Positions 1 to 8,514 of a stretch of DNA of 64,000 bases are shown here, in pieces. The notes under the pieces were generated by a model. The model was not told where the DNA came from, did no database searches, and saw nothing but the letters and a program-made list of their open reading frames with translations. The position numbers and the translations under genes are program-made. Source of the DNA: Rhizobium sp. R711 (GTDB lineage Bacteria; Pseudomonadota; Alphaproteobacteria; Rhizobiales; Rhizobiaceae); contig NZ_LOKZ01000001.1 of the NCBI RefSeq assembly GCF_002211365.1, positions 992,001 through 1,056,000 on the forward strand, written 5' to 3'. Numbering within the stretch: the stretch's first letter is position 1; each line of letters starts with the position of its first letter.

Positions 1-463
1 GCACGTCGCCGTCGCGGTAGAGCGGCATCATGCTCTCGCCCTGCACCTCGAGCGCGTAGACGCCCGCTTTCTGCGATGGCGCCGCAGGAAATTCCACGAC
101 ATCCCAGCCTTGCCCGGCCGGAAAACCGCCATCATCAAAGAAACCGCCAGCTCCAGCCTGCGCAAAGCCGAGCAGTGGGATCGAGCTGCCCTGCGGCGGG
201 AAGGCGCCGTCCGGAAGGCTGGAAAAACCGCCGGCCGGGCGCATGAAGGTCAGGAACTGCTCCATGCTGGCGCCCGTTGCATCCAGCACCTTGGCGATCG
301 ATTCCGTCGACGGCCAGCGCAACCGCCCATCGGCAGAAAGCCGCTTGGACTTGTTGAAGGAGGTTGGATCGAGCCCCGCCCGCCGGGCAAGACCGGATGG
401 CGTCAGGTCATGCCGTTCGGCAAGCCTGTCGATCGCGCCCCAGATCTGCTCGTGTGACAGCAT
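1..463 (-). CDS. S24/LexA-like HTH transcriptional regulator (partial)
   Basis: The gene runs off the left edge of the window, so only about 154 N-terminal codons are visible. The start is MLSHEQIWGAIDRLAERHDL, followed by a Cro/C1-type helix-turn-helix (LTPSGLARRAGLDPTSFNKS, about residues 20-40). A linker leads into the beginning of an S24 peptidase fold (VYALEVQGESMMPLYRDGDV), where GESM carries the expected catalytic Ser. Proteins of this layout are phage-repressor/LexA-like regulators that may self-cleave. The general stress or SOS role is not shown here; the Lys of the Ser/Lys dyad lies outside the window. It sits downstream of, and on the same strand as, the response regulator. Confidence 0.8.
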   Translation of the reverse strand, partial: MLSHEQIWGAIDRLAERHDLTPSGLARRAGLDPTSFNKSKRLSADGRLRWPSTESIAKVLDATGASMEQFLTFMRPAGGFSSLPDGAFPPQGSSIPLLGFAQAGAGGFFDDGGFPAGQGWDVVEFPAAPSQKAGVYALEVQGESMMPLYRDGDV

Positions 464-565
464 GTCGCCTGATTCCTGCGCGCCTGCGCCATCCTTTAAC
501 GACGAAATATTAACCGCAAGCCCAGTTGGAGTAAAGAGAAGAAAGGAATAAAATCCTGTCTCGCC

Positions 566-1213
566 TCAGGCGACCATGGCCATGTTGATTTTGCCGAGCT
601 GGATCACCGCCTGCGTGCGGCTGTCGACATTGAGCTTGAGGAGGATCGCCGAAACATGCGCCTTGATCGTCGCCTCGGAAACGCCGAGCTCGTAGGCGAT
701 CTGCTTGTTGAGAAGGCCTTCCGCCAGCATTGTCAGCACACGGCTCTGCTGCGGCGTCAGCGTATGCAGCCGGTGGATCAGGTCGGCGACATCAGGGTCC
801 TGCTCCTGCCCGCCGCGGTAGCTTTCGGGTGTGGCGATATCGCCGGCAAGGACCGTCTGGATGCCGCGGCGAATATCGTCGATCCCCGAGGATTTGGAGA
901 TGAAGCCCGATGCGCCGAGTTCCAGCGCGCGGCGGATCGTGGTGGTATCGTCAGTCGCGGAAATGATGACGATCGGCAGTCCGGCAAATTCGGAGCGCAG
1001 CGCCATCAAACCGGAAAAGCCGCTGACACCTGGCATCGAAAGATCAAGCAGCATCAGGTCTGCTTCAGGGTGCTTCCCGGCGGCCATCCGTGCCGCAGCA
1101 AAATCGCCGGCCTCGACGATAACAGGCTGGCCTTCCATGCCGATCACTGCCTGGCGTAGCGCATCCCGGAAAAGCGGATGGTCGTCGGCAATGATGATTG
1201 TCTGTTCCTGCAT
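566..1213 (-). CDS. NarL/FixJ (LuxR)-type response regulator
   Basis: A 215-residue cytoplasmic response regulator. The receiver domain has acidic D10/D11, phosphoacceptor D57 (LLDLSMPG) and K107 (FISKSS). The C-terminal LuxR helix-turn-helix (about 149-205; LTPQQSRVLTMLAEGLLNKQ) is complete. The ATG at 1213 has an upstream GGGAG ribosome site. No histidine kinase gene adjoins it. In this bacterial group LuxR-type regulators often partner NahK-like hybrid kinases fused to a transporter, and one is encoded at 45.0-48.5 kb; that pairing is an inference. Target genes cannot be read from the sequence. Confidence 0.9.
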   Translation of the reverse strand: MQEQTIIIADDHPLFRDALRQAVIGMEGQPVIVEAGDFAAARMAAGKHPEADLMLLDLSMPGVSGFSGLMALRSEFAGLPIVIISATDDTTTIRRALELGASGFISKSSGIDDIRRGIQTVLAGDIATPESYRGGQEQDPDVADLIHRLHTLTPQQSRVLTMLAEGLLNKQIAYELGVSEATIKAHVSAILLKLNVDSRTQAVIQLGKINMAMVA

Positions 1214-1302
1214 CGATAACTCCCTCCCAAGAGCTCGATCGCCGCGTCATGCCTCGCGCTCCCACGCGATACATCCCGCCATTCTGATATGACTATATCA
1301 AA

Positions 1303-1701
1303 TCATGTCTTTTGCGGAAGGGCGTTGCGCTCCTCTTCGCTTTGGAATTCCTTGACTATCCCCATGAAGCTGCGCATCCAGCGCTCCATGATGCCGATCG
1401 AGCGGTTGATCTCCTCGTCGGAGGGCAGCGCCTTGTTGACGATGCTTTTGTTCTCCAGCGCCGTGACACGGGCCGAAAGCCGGTCGAGTTCCTGCTCATA
1501 GGCGGCGCGCTCATCGGCGGCCATCCGGCAGACCAGGGCGCCGTCCTTCTCCTCGCAAAGCGACATGGCGCCGGTCTGCTTGTCGAGGCGCACGAAGTGG
1601 TCACCGCTGCGCTCCAGCTGGAAGCGCGATGCGTCGGTTTCGGCCGCATGAACGCCGAGCGGCAGGAGAAGCGCGAAAAGGCCGATTGCGATATTGTTCA
1701 T
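1303..1701 (-). CDS. Secreted hypothetical protein with coiled coil
   Basis: A 132-residue protein. It begins with a signal peptide (MNNIAIGLFALLLPLGVHAAE) and probably acts in the periplasm. The centre (about 60-95; AAYEQELDRLSARVTALENK) is a predicted short coiled coil. Two Cys residues (LCEEKDGALVC) could form a disulfide. The start at 1701 is chosen over an upstream in-frame codon because GGAGGAAACC lies directly before this ATG and the signal peptide begins here. I recognise no family. It is divergent from the DUF952 gene. Confidence 0.75.
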   Translation of the reverse strand: MNNIAIGLFALLLPLGVHAAETDASRFQLERSGDHFVRLDKQTGAMSLCEEKDGALVCRMAADERAAYEQELDRLSARVTALENKSIVNKALPSDEEINRSIGIMERWMRSFMGIVKEFQSEEERNALPQKT

Positions 1702-1809
1702 GGTTTCCTCCGGAAATCTCGGTGGCCACCGCATTTTTCACGGCGAGGCGTGGACATCGCCGCCGCTTTGCGGCAAAGCCCGGGAAAGACCAGCCATTCT
1801 GAGGCCATC

Positions 1810-2163
1810 ATGACCCTGACACCCACGCTTTACAAGATCGTGACGGAAACGCTTTGGCAGGAGGCAAGGGCGGTCGGCGTTTTTCACGGCGCTCCGATAG
1901 ACCTTACGGACGGCTACATCCACTTCTCGACCGCCACACAGGTCAGGCAGACGGCAGCACTCTACTTCGCCGGCCAGACCGGGCTCCTGCTCGTTGCCGT
2001 CGACAGCAGCAAGTTCGGCGACGAGCTCGTTTTCGAACCCTCGCGCGGCGGTGCTCTCTTTCCGCATCTCTATGCCGAACTGCCGCTTTCGGCCGTGTTG
2101 TGGGAGGCGCCGCTGCCGCTCGATGTCGCCGGCCAGCATATCTTTCCGGACCTTCAGCCATGA
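1810..2163 (+). CDS. DUF952 family protein
   Basis: A 117-residue cytoplasmic protein with the DUF952 pattern: LYKIVTETLWQEA near the start, GYIHFSTATQV in the middle and FPHLYAELPL toward the end. No enzymatic activity is established for the family, so none is assigned. Its stop overlaps the pyrD start (ATGA), so the two genes are probably translated from one transcript. This arrangement with pyrD is common in rhizobia as far as I recall. Confidence 0.88.
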   Translation: MTLTPTLYKIVTETLWQEARAVGVFHGAPIDLTDGYIHFSTATQVRQTAALYFAGQTGLLLVAVDSSKFGDELVFEPSRGGALFPHLYAELPLSAVLWEAPLPLDVAGQHIFPDLQP

Positions 2164-3248
2164 TCGATCTTTTCAAGCACGCCGCCCGCAAGGGCCTGTT
2201 CCTCTTCGACCCCGAAACGGCGCACGGCATGTCGATTGCCGCACTGAAGGCGGGTGCTGTGCCGGCCTGCCGGATCGCGCCCGATCCGCGCCTGAGACAG
2301 AGCGTTGCCGGGCTCGATTTCATCAACCCGATCGGCATGGCGGCCGGTTATGACAAGAACGCAGAGGTGCCGGAGGCGTTGCTGAAGATCGGCTTCGGCT
2401 TCACCGAGATCGGCACCGTGACGCCGAAGCCGCAGCCCGGCAATCCGCGCCCGCGCATCTTCCGGCTGGTCGAGGACGAAGGCGTCATCAATCGCCTCGG
2501 CTTCAACAACGAGGGCCACGATGCCGCCTTGGCGCGTCTGTCGGCCATTCGCGGCAACGGCATCATCGGCGTCAACATCGGCGCCAACAAGGACAGCGAA
2601 GACCGCATCGGCGACTACGTCCTTGGCATTCGCCGGTTCTATTCCGTCGCCCGCTATTTTACCGCCAACATCTCATCACCGAACACGCCGGGCCTGCGCG
2701 ATCTGCAGGCGCGGGAAAGCCTCGCCGCGCTCTTGTCGGCAGTGCTTGCCGCCCGCGACGCCGAAGCCGAGAAGGCAGGCAGAAAGATCCCGGTCTTCCT
2801 GAAGATCGCGCCAGATCTTACCGAAGAGGGGCTGGACGATATCGCCGCCGAAGCGCTGGCGCATGCCTTGGATGGCCTGATTGTCTCGAACACCACGCTT
2901 TCCCGTGAGGGCCTCAGGGACCGGCGCCAGGCCAAGGAGGCGGGCGGACTTTCCGGCAAGCCGCTGTTCGACAAGTCGACCGCGGTACTAGCGAAGATGC
3001 GCAAGCGCGTCGGCTCAGGCCTCCCGATCATCGGCGTCGGCGGCGTCTCGTCCGCGGAAACGGCGCTCGAGAAGATCAAGGCCGGTGCCGATCTCGTGCA
3101 GCTCTATTCCTGCATGGTTTATGAGGGGCCGGGCCTGCCGGGCACGATCGTTCGCGGTCTCTCGAAGCTGCTCGATCGCGAGCAGGTCAGATCCATCCGT
3201 GATCTCAGGGACACGAGGACGGATTACTGGGCGGCGCGGAACGTCTGA
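2160..3248 (+). CDS. pyrD: Dihydroorotate dehydrogenase (quinone), class 2
   Basis: A 362-residue enzyme of pyrimidine synthesis. It oxidises dihydroorotate to orotate and passes electrons to the quinone pool at the inner membrane. The N-terminal segment (MIDLFKHAARKGLFLFDPE) is the membrane-associating helix of class 2 enzymes. FMN and substrate motifs are intact: NPIGMAAGYDKNAEVP, TANISSPNTPGLR with the class 2 catalytic Ser, LIVSNTT, and IIGVGGVSS in the phosphate-binding loop. It overlaps the DUF952 gene by four bases. Its last 25 bp overlap the end of the convergent MATE gene. Confidence 0.97.
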   Translation: MIDLFKHAARKGLFLFDPETAHGMSIAALKAGAVPACRIAPDPRLRQSVAGLDFINPIGMAAGYDKNAEVPEALLKIGFGFTEIGTVTPKPQPGNPRPRIFRLVEDEGVINRLGFNNEGHDAALARLSAIRGNGIIGVNIGANKDSEDRIGDYVLGIRRFYSVARYFTANISSPNTPGLRDLQARESLAALLSAVLAARDAEAEKAGRKIPVFLKIAPDLTEEGLDDIAAEALAHALDGLIVSNTTLSREGLRDRRQAKEAGGLSGKPLFDKSTAVLAKMRKRVGSGLPIIGVGGVSSAETALEKIKAGADLVQLYSCMVYEGPGLPGTIVRGLSKLLDREQVRSIRDLRDTRTDYWAARNV

Positions 3249-3814
3249 TCCGCCCGCGGCCGCACGAGCATCGCCAGGAAGACACCGCGAAACAGCAGGA
3301 AGCCGTTCATCGCCAGCCATAGGCCATGATTGCCGAATAGCGGCACGAAGACGGCCAGCGCTATCAGATAGCCGGCAAACGACATGAGCATCCGGTTGCG
3401 CATGTCGATTGACCAGGTGGCGCCGATGAATACGCCGTCCATCAGGAAGGCCAAGGCGCCGGTTAGCCCGGTGACAGCCGCCCAGGGCAGGTAGGTTTCG
3501 GCCGCCTGCTGCACCTCCGGTGACGTCGTCAGCACGGAAATCAGCCATGGACCAGCCAACAGGAAGAATACCGAAATAATACCGGCGAGCCCGAAAGACC
3601 AGAGCGCCGTCAGCTTCAGACCGCGGTCGAACGCCGGCCGGTAGCGCGCGCCGATCGCCCGACCGGTGATTTGCTCGGCCGCGTTGGCAAGTGTATCCAC
3701 GAGGCCAAGGAGGGGCGTCGTCATGAAGCCGAGCGTCATCGGGATCGCGATCGACAACACCAGCCGGTGCGTCACGTCGAATGCCAGCCTGTTCTGGTGA
3801 CCGTGAGTATCCAT
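3224..3814 (-). pseudogene. MATE/DinF-family efflux transporter with internal in-frame deletion
   Basis: The frame encodes 196 residues, whereas MATE/DinF transporters are usually about 440. The N-terminus (VLSIAIPMTLGFMTTPLLGLVDT) is the normal first helix. It then jumps at residues 40-43 (near 3685-3694) straight into the C-terminal half, ANAAEQITGRAIGARYRPAFDRGLKL. About 220-240 residues, covering most of the transport path, appear to be missing while the frame is kept. The remaining C-terminal helices look normal. Such a protein is unlikely to transport. The start at 3814 (MDTHGHQNRL) fits the family's short N-terminus. A base-level assembly error is the alternative. Confidence 0.75.
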
Positions 3815-3845
3815 GTCTGCCTCTGAGAGGCGAGGCGGAATCGCC

Positions 3846-4343
3846 TCAGCCGGAAAGCACCATGGCCCAGTAGGGGACGTTTTTGGAAGCGGAATTGCGC
3901 GCCATAGCAACGCCTAGGCCATTGTAACGACCGAGCATGTTCTCCAGGTGGTGCGGAGAGTTGATCCAGGCGGTCACGACGGAGGGAACCGACTGCTGGC
4001 CGGCTGCGATGTTTTCCGCGGCTGGCATCTGCACGCCGCTTGCCTTGACGCGCGGGCCGAAGCCGTCGCCGATGCCCATCACGTGCTTCATCTTGCCGGC
4101 CGATGCCATGCGCTTGGCCTGGAACATCGCCGCGTCCTTGGCCGCGGGATCCGCCGAAAGCGGCGGCAGTCCATTCTTGGCGCGCAACTGGTTGACCAGT
4201 GGCAATGCGTCGGCCGTTTCGTCTTCGCCGTCCGAAGGCGTGGAAGAGAACTTGGGCGCCGTGGTGCAGCTTGCAACGCCAGCAACCAGTACGAGGCCGG
4301 ATATGTGCAGCAGGCCGCGCCGCGAGAGGATGAGAGAGGTCAT
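3846..4343 (-). CDS. CAP (SCP-like) domain lipoprotein
   Basis: A 165-residue probable lipoprotein. The lipobox LVAGVASC puts the lipidated Cys at about residue 26. The rest is a CAP/SCP1 fold: LPLVNQLRAKNGLPPL, then AENIAAG, then a closing AWINSPHHLENMLGRYNGLGVA in which the paired His/Glu region is kept. Bacterial CAP proteins are envelope proteins of mostly unknown function. It starts one base after the stop of the upstream DUF6460 gene, so the two are very likely co-translated. Confidence 0.88.
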   Translation of the reverse strand: MTSLILSRRGLLHISGLVLVAGVASCTTAPKFSSTPSDGEDETADALPLVNQLRAKNGLPPLSADPAAKDAAMFQAKRMASAGKMKHVMGIGDGFGPRVKASGVQMPAAENIAAGQQSVPSVVTAWINSPHHLENMLGRYNGLGVAMARNSASKNVPYWAMVLSG

Positions 4344-4344
4344 A

Positions 4345-4611
4345 TTATCGCCGATAGCTGAAGAGACGGATGATAAGGAAGACCGGGATCACGACGGTCG
4401 CGCCAAGCAGCAGATAATCACCGACGCGTCCCAAAGCGGCAAAGCCGCGATGCCAGACTTCCAGAACGAAATTGCGGAAGCCGTAGATGAAATCCAGCGG
4501 CGCCCAGCCGAACACGGCCATGATGAAGCCGACGATCAGCGATACGACCAAAAGCTTGACCAATGTGCGGCCGAGGGAATCGCCGAGAAACTTGTTCATC
4601 TGATCGGACAT
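4345..4611 (-). CDS. DUF6460-type small membrane protein
   Basis: An 88-residue protein with two likely membrane helices: LVKLLVVSLIVGFIMAVFGW (about 18-37) and YLLLGATVVIPVFLIIRLF (about 67-85). The start at 4611 has AGGAGATGGCGC before it, whereas the longer frame upstream lacks a ribosome site. I assign it to the rhizobial DUF6460 group from the pattern FLGDSLGRTLVKL. The function is unknown. It forms a tight two-gene unit with the CAP lipoprotein. Confidence 0.75.
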   Translation of the reverse strand: MSDQMNKFLGDSLGRTLVKLLVVSLIVGFIMAVFGWAPLDFIYGFRNFVLEVWHRGFAALGRVGDYLLLGATVVIPVFLIIRLFSYRR

Positions 4612-4756
4612 GCGCCATCTCCTGTTTATCCCTGAAATACGGGCGCGAATCGTCGCTCGCAAGCCTTTTTCAGGTCTGGCGTTCCCGCCTCTGAAATAGG
4701 ACTTGAGTTTTTTTGTGGCCGCAGCCAAATGCGGGTCGATCCAACAGGTCTTCACC

Positions 4757-5689
4757 ATGCAGCCCAACCAGTTCACTTCAGGCGATGTCATCGCCGACCG
4801 CCGTGCCGACTATGCCAAGATGCTCGACGAAAGCGGCGAGCCGGATGCGGCCGCCGAACTCATGGAACAGGCGCTGGAGCTGGTGCCGCGCTGGGCGGCC
4901 GGCTGGTATCGGCTGGGGGGCTACCGCGAGAAGGCAGGCAACAAGGTGGGCGCGATCGAGGCCTACAGGCAGACCTTAGAAGCAAGCCCGGTCGATATTT
5001 TCGGCGCCGAGCTTAAGCTAGCTCTGCTCGGCGATGTCGAGACGCCGAACCAGCCACCAAGCTGCTACGTCGAACGCCTCTTCGACGACTATGCCGATCG
5101 CTTCGAGACGTCGCTGATTGAGAAACTGGATTACAGCGTACCAGCCAAGCTTGCGGCACTCGTTGCGACGACCGGCAGGAGCTATGCGCTGGCCGTGGAC
5201 CTTGGTTGCGGCACCGGCCTGCTGGGGCCGGAAATCCGTGAACGCGTTGCGCGCCTCGAGGGGTTTGACCTATCTCAGAACATGCTTGCCAAGGCCGCCG
5301 AGAAGCACGTCTACGATCATCTGGCACAAGCCGACCTGTCGCTGCCTCCTGAGGCGACGGGCCTCTTTGCCGAGGGCACGATGCATCGTGCCGCCCTCGT
5401 CACCGCCGCTGACGTTTTGATGTATCTCGGCAATCTCGAGAGTGTGTTCGAGGCTGTTTCAGCACTTGCTTTGCCGGGTGCCGATTTCGCTTTTTCCGTC
5501 GAGGACGCGGGCGAGGGGGATGGTTTCCACCTCGCGCAGTCATTGCGCTACACCCATTCCGAAAGCTACGTCCGCGCGCTCTGCGCCCACCTTGGCTTTG
5601 GGGTCGTCGCCGTCAGCAAGACGGCCATTCGCAAAGATGGCGCAAACATCATTTCAGGCATTCTGTTCCTTACGCGCAAGGCGGCATAG
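4757..5689 (+). CDS. TPR-containing class I SAM-dependent methyltransferase
   Basis: A 310-residue cytoplasmic protein. Residues 20-85 form TPR-like helices (AAAELMEQALELVPRWAAGWYRLGGY). A class I methyltransferase fold follows with the SAM motif LAVDLGCGTGLLGPEIR at about 150. A conserved segment, YVERLFDDYADRFETSLIEKLDY, precedes it, as in proteobacterial TPR-methyltransferases of unknown target. The ATG at 4757 is chosen because the homologous region begins here; the frame is open a further 18 codons upstream. The substrate is unknown. Confidence 0.88.
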   Translation: MQPNQFTSGDVIADRRADYAKMLDESGEPDAAAELMEQALELVPRWAAGWYRLGGYREKAGNKVGAIEAYRQTLEASPVDIFGAELKLALLGDVETPNQPPSCYVERLFDDYADRFETSLIEKLDYSVPAKLAALVATTGRSYALAVDLGCGTGLLGPEIRERVARLEGFDLSQNMLAKAAEKHVYDHLAQADLSLPPEATGLFAEGTMHRAALVTAADVLMYLGNLESVFEAVSALALPGADFAFSVEDAGEGDGFHLAQSLRYTHSESYVRALCAHLGFGVVAVSKTAIRKDGANIISGILFLTRKAA

Positions 5690-5899
5690 CGGAACGATTC
5701 TTGCGAAGTGATAATAGGTCAGCATTACTTACGTATTTCGCTTGATTGCACTGCAAAAACCACTGATAATGCTGGCTAATTCACTAGGAATGTCCTCAGG
5801 AGTTTGAGGCGTCCGACATCATTCATCAAGCACGTTTCGTCACGCTCGGGTCTTGCTCGGGCGCATTTGAACATGTCTGCCGTTTGGGGATCAAAAACA

Positions 5900-6535
5900 A
5901 TGGCACAACTTTTCAACGCCCTCGGCTTCTGGAATACCAGCGCCAGCCGCCATACCCCGATCGAAGACGTTCAGGGGATTTTCTCTGGCAGCCTCGTTGC
6001 GGCGCTCGGGCTTTATGTTCTGGCCAGCGCCGGTCTGCTGACCGGCAGCACCGCCGGTATAGCGTTCCTGCTGCATTACGCCTTCGGAGTAAACTTCGGC
6101 CTCGCCTTCTTCCTGCTCAACCTGCCGTTCTTTTATCTCTCATGGACGCGGCTTGGCGTGGCCTTCACGATCAAGACCTTCATCGCCATCGGCCTGACAT
6201 CTCTGATGACCAGCCTGCAGCCGAAGGTCATGGACATTTCCGCCATCCATCCGGCCTGGGCGGCGCTTCTCGGCGGGCTGTTGCTGGGCTTCGGCCTTCT
6301 GGCGCTCTATCGCCACCGTGCCAGCCTCGGCGGAGTCGGCATTCTCGGCATCTACATGCAGGAGCGCTTCGGCATCCGTGCCGGCCTCGTGCAGATGGCG
6401 ATTGACCTCTGCGTGCTGGCCGCCGCCTTCTTCGTCGCCACACCGCCGGTGGTCTTCTATTCCGTGCTCGGCGCGGTGGTGCTCAACCTCTTCGTGGCTA
6501 TCAACCACCGCGCCGATCGCTATATCGCGCTGTAA
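5900..6535 (+). CDS. YitT family membrane protein
   Basis: A 211-residue polytopic inner-membrane protein with five to six hydrophobic helices and the YitT/DUF161 pattern: GLYVLASAGLLTGSTAGIAFLLHY, FFLLNLPFFYLSWTRLG and SLGGVGILGIYMQERFG. Members are proposed transporters without a settled substrate. The ATG at 5900 follows a GGGGA; an in-frame ATG at 5873 is possible but lacks a ribosome site. The gene ends just before a strong hairpin shared with the convergent AhpD-like gene. Confidence 0.85.
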   Translation: MAQLFNALGFWNTSASRHTPIEDVQGIFSGSLVAALGLYVLASAGLLTGSTAGIAFLLHYAFGVNFGLAFFLLNLPFFYLSWTRLGVAFTIKTFIAIGLTSLMTSLQPKVMDISAIHPAWAALLGGLLLGFGLLALYRHRASLGGVGILGIYMQERFGIRAGLVQMAIDLCVLAAAFFVATPPVVFYSVLGAVVLNLFVAINHRADRYIAL

Positions 6536-6542
6536 ATACACT

Positions 6543-6569
6543 CCCTCTCCCCGTACCACGGGGAGAGGG
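6543..6569. terminator. Bidirectional terminator hairpin
   Basis: Perfect 12-bp inverted repeat with arms CCCTCTCCCCGT and ACGGGGAGAGGG separated by a 3-base loop. It lies between the convergent YitT (+) and AhpD-like (-) genes and can terminate both. CCTCTCCCC/GGGGAGAGG hairpins recur between genes in rhizobia, so it may also be a dispersed repeat. Confidence 0.75.
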
Positions 6570-6579
6570 GCTGCGATTG

Positions 6580-7041
6580 TCACGCAGCCTGCGCAGGCTT
6601 GTCGATCGGGTGCTGCGAGCGGAAGCCGACGGCGAGCCGGTTCCAGATATTGATCGTGCCGATGGCGACCGTGATTTTGGTGATCTCTTCTTCGGTGAAG
6701 TGGGCCTTCAGGGCTTCGAAATCGGCGTCCGGCGCGCCGGTTTCGGCGATGCGGGTGACGGCATCGACCCAGCCGAGCAGGGCGCGTTCCCTGGCGTCGT
6801 AGACCGGGGATTCCCGCCAGACGCACATCAGGTTGATCCACTGTTCGCTAAGCCCGTCGTGCCGGGCTTCCTTGACATGCATGTCGACGCAATAGGCGCA
6901 GCCATTGATCTGCGAGGCGCGCAGCTTGATCAGGTGGATGAAGCGGCGCTCGAGGCCAGATCCCTGAACATACTGCTCCAGTGCGGCGACAGCCTTGTAC
7001 GCGTCCGGCGATGCCTTAGCGAAGTTGAAACGTGCTTGCAT
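6580..7041 (-). CDS. Carboxymuconolactone decarboxylase / AhpD-like protein
   Basis: A 153-residue all-helical cytoplasmic protein of the CMD family, AhpD-like branch. The redox pair CAYC (C48, C51) is followed by DMHVKEARHDG, the usual proton-relay region with His. AhpD-like proteins are small disulfide or peroxide-linked reductases; the exact substrate is unknown. It lies 25 bp downstream of the Rrf2 regulator on the same strand, so the regulator probably controls both genes through the palindrome at 7584-7606. Confidence 0.92.
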   Translation of the reverse strand: MQARFNFAKASPDAYKAVAALEQYVQGSGLERRFIHLIKLRASQINGCAYCVDMHVKEARHDGLSEQWINLMCVWRESPVYDARERALLGWVDAVTRIAETGAPDADFEALKAHFTEEEITKITVAIGTINIWNRLAVGFRSQHPIDKPAQAA

Positions 7042-7066
7042 GATTCATTCTCCTTTGGTTTCGGGC

Positions 7067-7567
7067 TCAGCGAGCCGTTCTGCGTTCATTCATTTCAAGG
7101 AAGGCGCAGCCGCGGGCGGCGATCCCGCCGTCATCATCAGCAGCAAGCTGCGCCAGGATGTCGGCGATGCTGGTCTTGGCAAGTTCGGCGCGGTAGGCGC
7201 GCTCGGCCTTCAACATTGCCGCGCTGATCTGGCATGGTTTCGTGAAATAGCGTCCCGGCAGCTGGTTCGGTCCGCGCTGGCGGATCTCACTGCAACGGAA
7301 CGCCGGCTCCGGCCCTTCGACCGCAATGACGATGTCGAGGAGGCTGATCTCTTCCGTCAGCTTCGCCAGCCGATACCCGCCCCTCGGTCCCGGAACCGTG
7401 TTCACGATGCCGGCGCCGGAGAGTGCCTGCAGATGCTTCAGAAGATAGCTGGTCGAGACGCCGTGGAATTCGGCCAGTGCGGCGGCTGAAAGCACGCCAC
7501 CGTCTGACAGGCCGGCCAGCATCGCAACGCTGTGTATCGCCTGCTCGACACCATCACCCAGTTTCAT
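7067..7567 (-). CDS. Rrf2 family transcriptional regulator
   Basis: A 166-residue regulator with an N-terminal winged helix (MLAGLSDGGVLSAAALAEFHGVSTSYLLKHLQAL) and the Rrf2 wing GPRGGYRLAK. Three Cys residues are present (RCSE, KPCQ, RGCA), but not in the tight spacing typical of [2Fe-2S] IscR or NsrR, so it may sense redox by thiols or act otherwise. The start at 7567 (MKLGDG) has GAGGAGATGTCCG upstream; five codons of an earlier start are rejected. It probably represses its own operon with the AhpD-like gene. Confidence 0.92.
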   Translation of the reverse strand: MKLGDGVEQAIHSVAMLAGLSDGGVLSAAALAEFHGVSTSYLLKHLQALSGAGIVNTVPGPRGGYRLAKLTEEISLLDIVIAVEGPEPAFRCSEIRQRGPNQLPGRYFTKPCQISAAMLKAERAYRAELAKTSIADILAQLAADDDGGIAARGCAFLEMNERRTAR

Positions 7568-7583
7568 CGGACATCTCCTCAAT

Positions 7584-7606
7584 TCATGGATAAAAAATAT
7601 CCATGA
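7584..7606. promoter_or_regulatory. Palindromic operator, probably for the Rrf2 regulator
   Basis: Perfect inverted repeat with 9-bp arms TCATGGATA and TATCCATGA around an AAAAA spacer. It lies 17-39 bp upstream of the Rrf2 start, where an autorepressor site would overlap the promoter. The assignment is by position only. Confidence 0.7.
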
Positions 7607-7740
7607 TTTTTGGGTGTGTCAAGCGGCTATATGTGAAGGATCAAATGGAGGCCTGTTTTGTGGGTGCGGGGTTGTGAAGCGGCAAGGATTCGCTAAAGTT
7701 GTCTCTGTTGGGCAAAAACAATTCCAATAAGGGAACAGCA

Positions 7741-8496
7741 ATGAGAAAGACCATTTTCCTGGCGGCCGCTGCCTTGCTTGCGGCGACGCACCTCGCCTCC
7801 GCCGAGGACACGATCCGCATCGCAACCGAGGGTGCCTATCCTCCCTTCAACTACGTCGAATCCGACGGCAGCCTGAAGGGCCTCGACGTCGACATGGCCA
7901 ATGCGCTCTGTGAGGAGATGAAGGCCAAGTGCACGATCGTCGCGCAAGATTGGGACGGCATCATCCCGGGGCTTCTGGCCAAGAAGTATGATGCCATCAT
8001 CGCGTCGATGAGCATTACCGACGAGCGCAAGAAGCAGATCGACTTCACGAACAAGTACTACACGACGCCGCTTGCGATCGCCGTGCCGAAGGATAGTCCG
8101 CTCAAGGGCGTCACGGTCGACGACATGAAGGGCAAGGTCGTCGGCGCGCAGGCTTCGACCACGCAGGCCGACTATGCCAACGACGTCTACGCCAAGGGTG
8201 GCGCTGAAGCGAAGATGTATCCGACGCAGGACGAAGCCGTGGCCGACCTCCAGAACGGCCGTATGGACGCGCTGATCTCCGACAAGTTCGTGGTGGTCGA
8301 CTGGCTGAACAAGGCAGGCAAGGATTGCTGCAAGCTGCTCGGCGATGTCCCTGGCACGGAAACGCAGGCTGGCATCGGCATCCGCCAGGGCGAAACCGAG
8401 CTGAAGGAGCGCTTCAACAAGGCGATCGACGCGCTCGTCGCCAATGGGAAGTATCAGCAGATCACCAAGAAGTACTTCCCCTTCGACATCTATTGA
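7741..8496 (+). CDS. Periplasmic amino-acid-binding protein (ABC transporter, HisJ/ArgT type)
   Basis: A 251-residue exported protein. The signal peptide (MRKTIFLAAAALLAATHLASA) is followed by a family 3 solute-binding fold: IRIATEGAYPPFNYVESDG, then the DWDGIIPGLLAKKYDAIIASMSIT segment that contacts amino-acid ligands. It is likely to bind a basic or opine-like amino acid. The ATG at 7741 follows AAGGGAACAGCA. No permease or ATPase genes accompany it. A hairpin and a DadA-like oxidase gene follow, which suggests uptake coupled to oxidation. Confidence 0.93.
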   Translation: MRKTIFLAAAALLAATHLASAEDTIRIATEGAYPPFNYVESDGSLKGLDVDMANALCEEMKAKCTIVAQDWDGIIPGLLAKKYDAIIASMSITDERKKQIDFTNKYYTTPLAIAVPKDSPLKGVTVDDMKGKVVGAQASTTQADYANDVYAKGGAEAKMYPTQDEAVADLQNGRMDALISDKFVVVDWLNKAGKDCCKLLGDVPGTETQAGIGIRQGETELKERFNKAIDALVANGKYQQITKKYFPFDIY

Positions 8497-8514
8497 TCGC
8501 TCGTCGATCCAATC

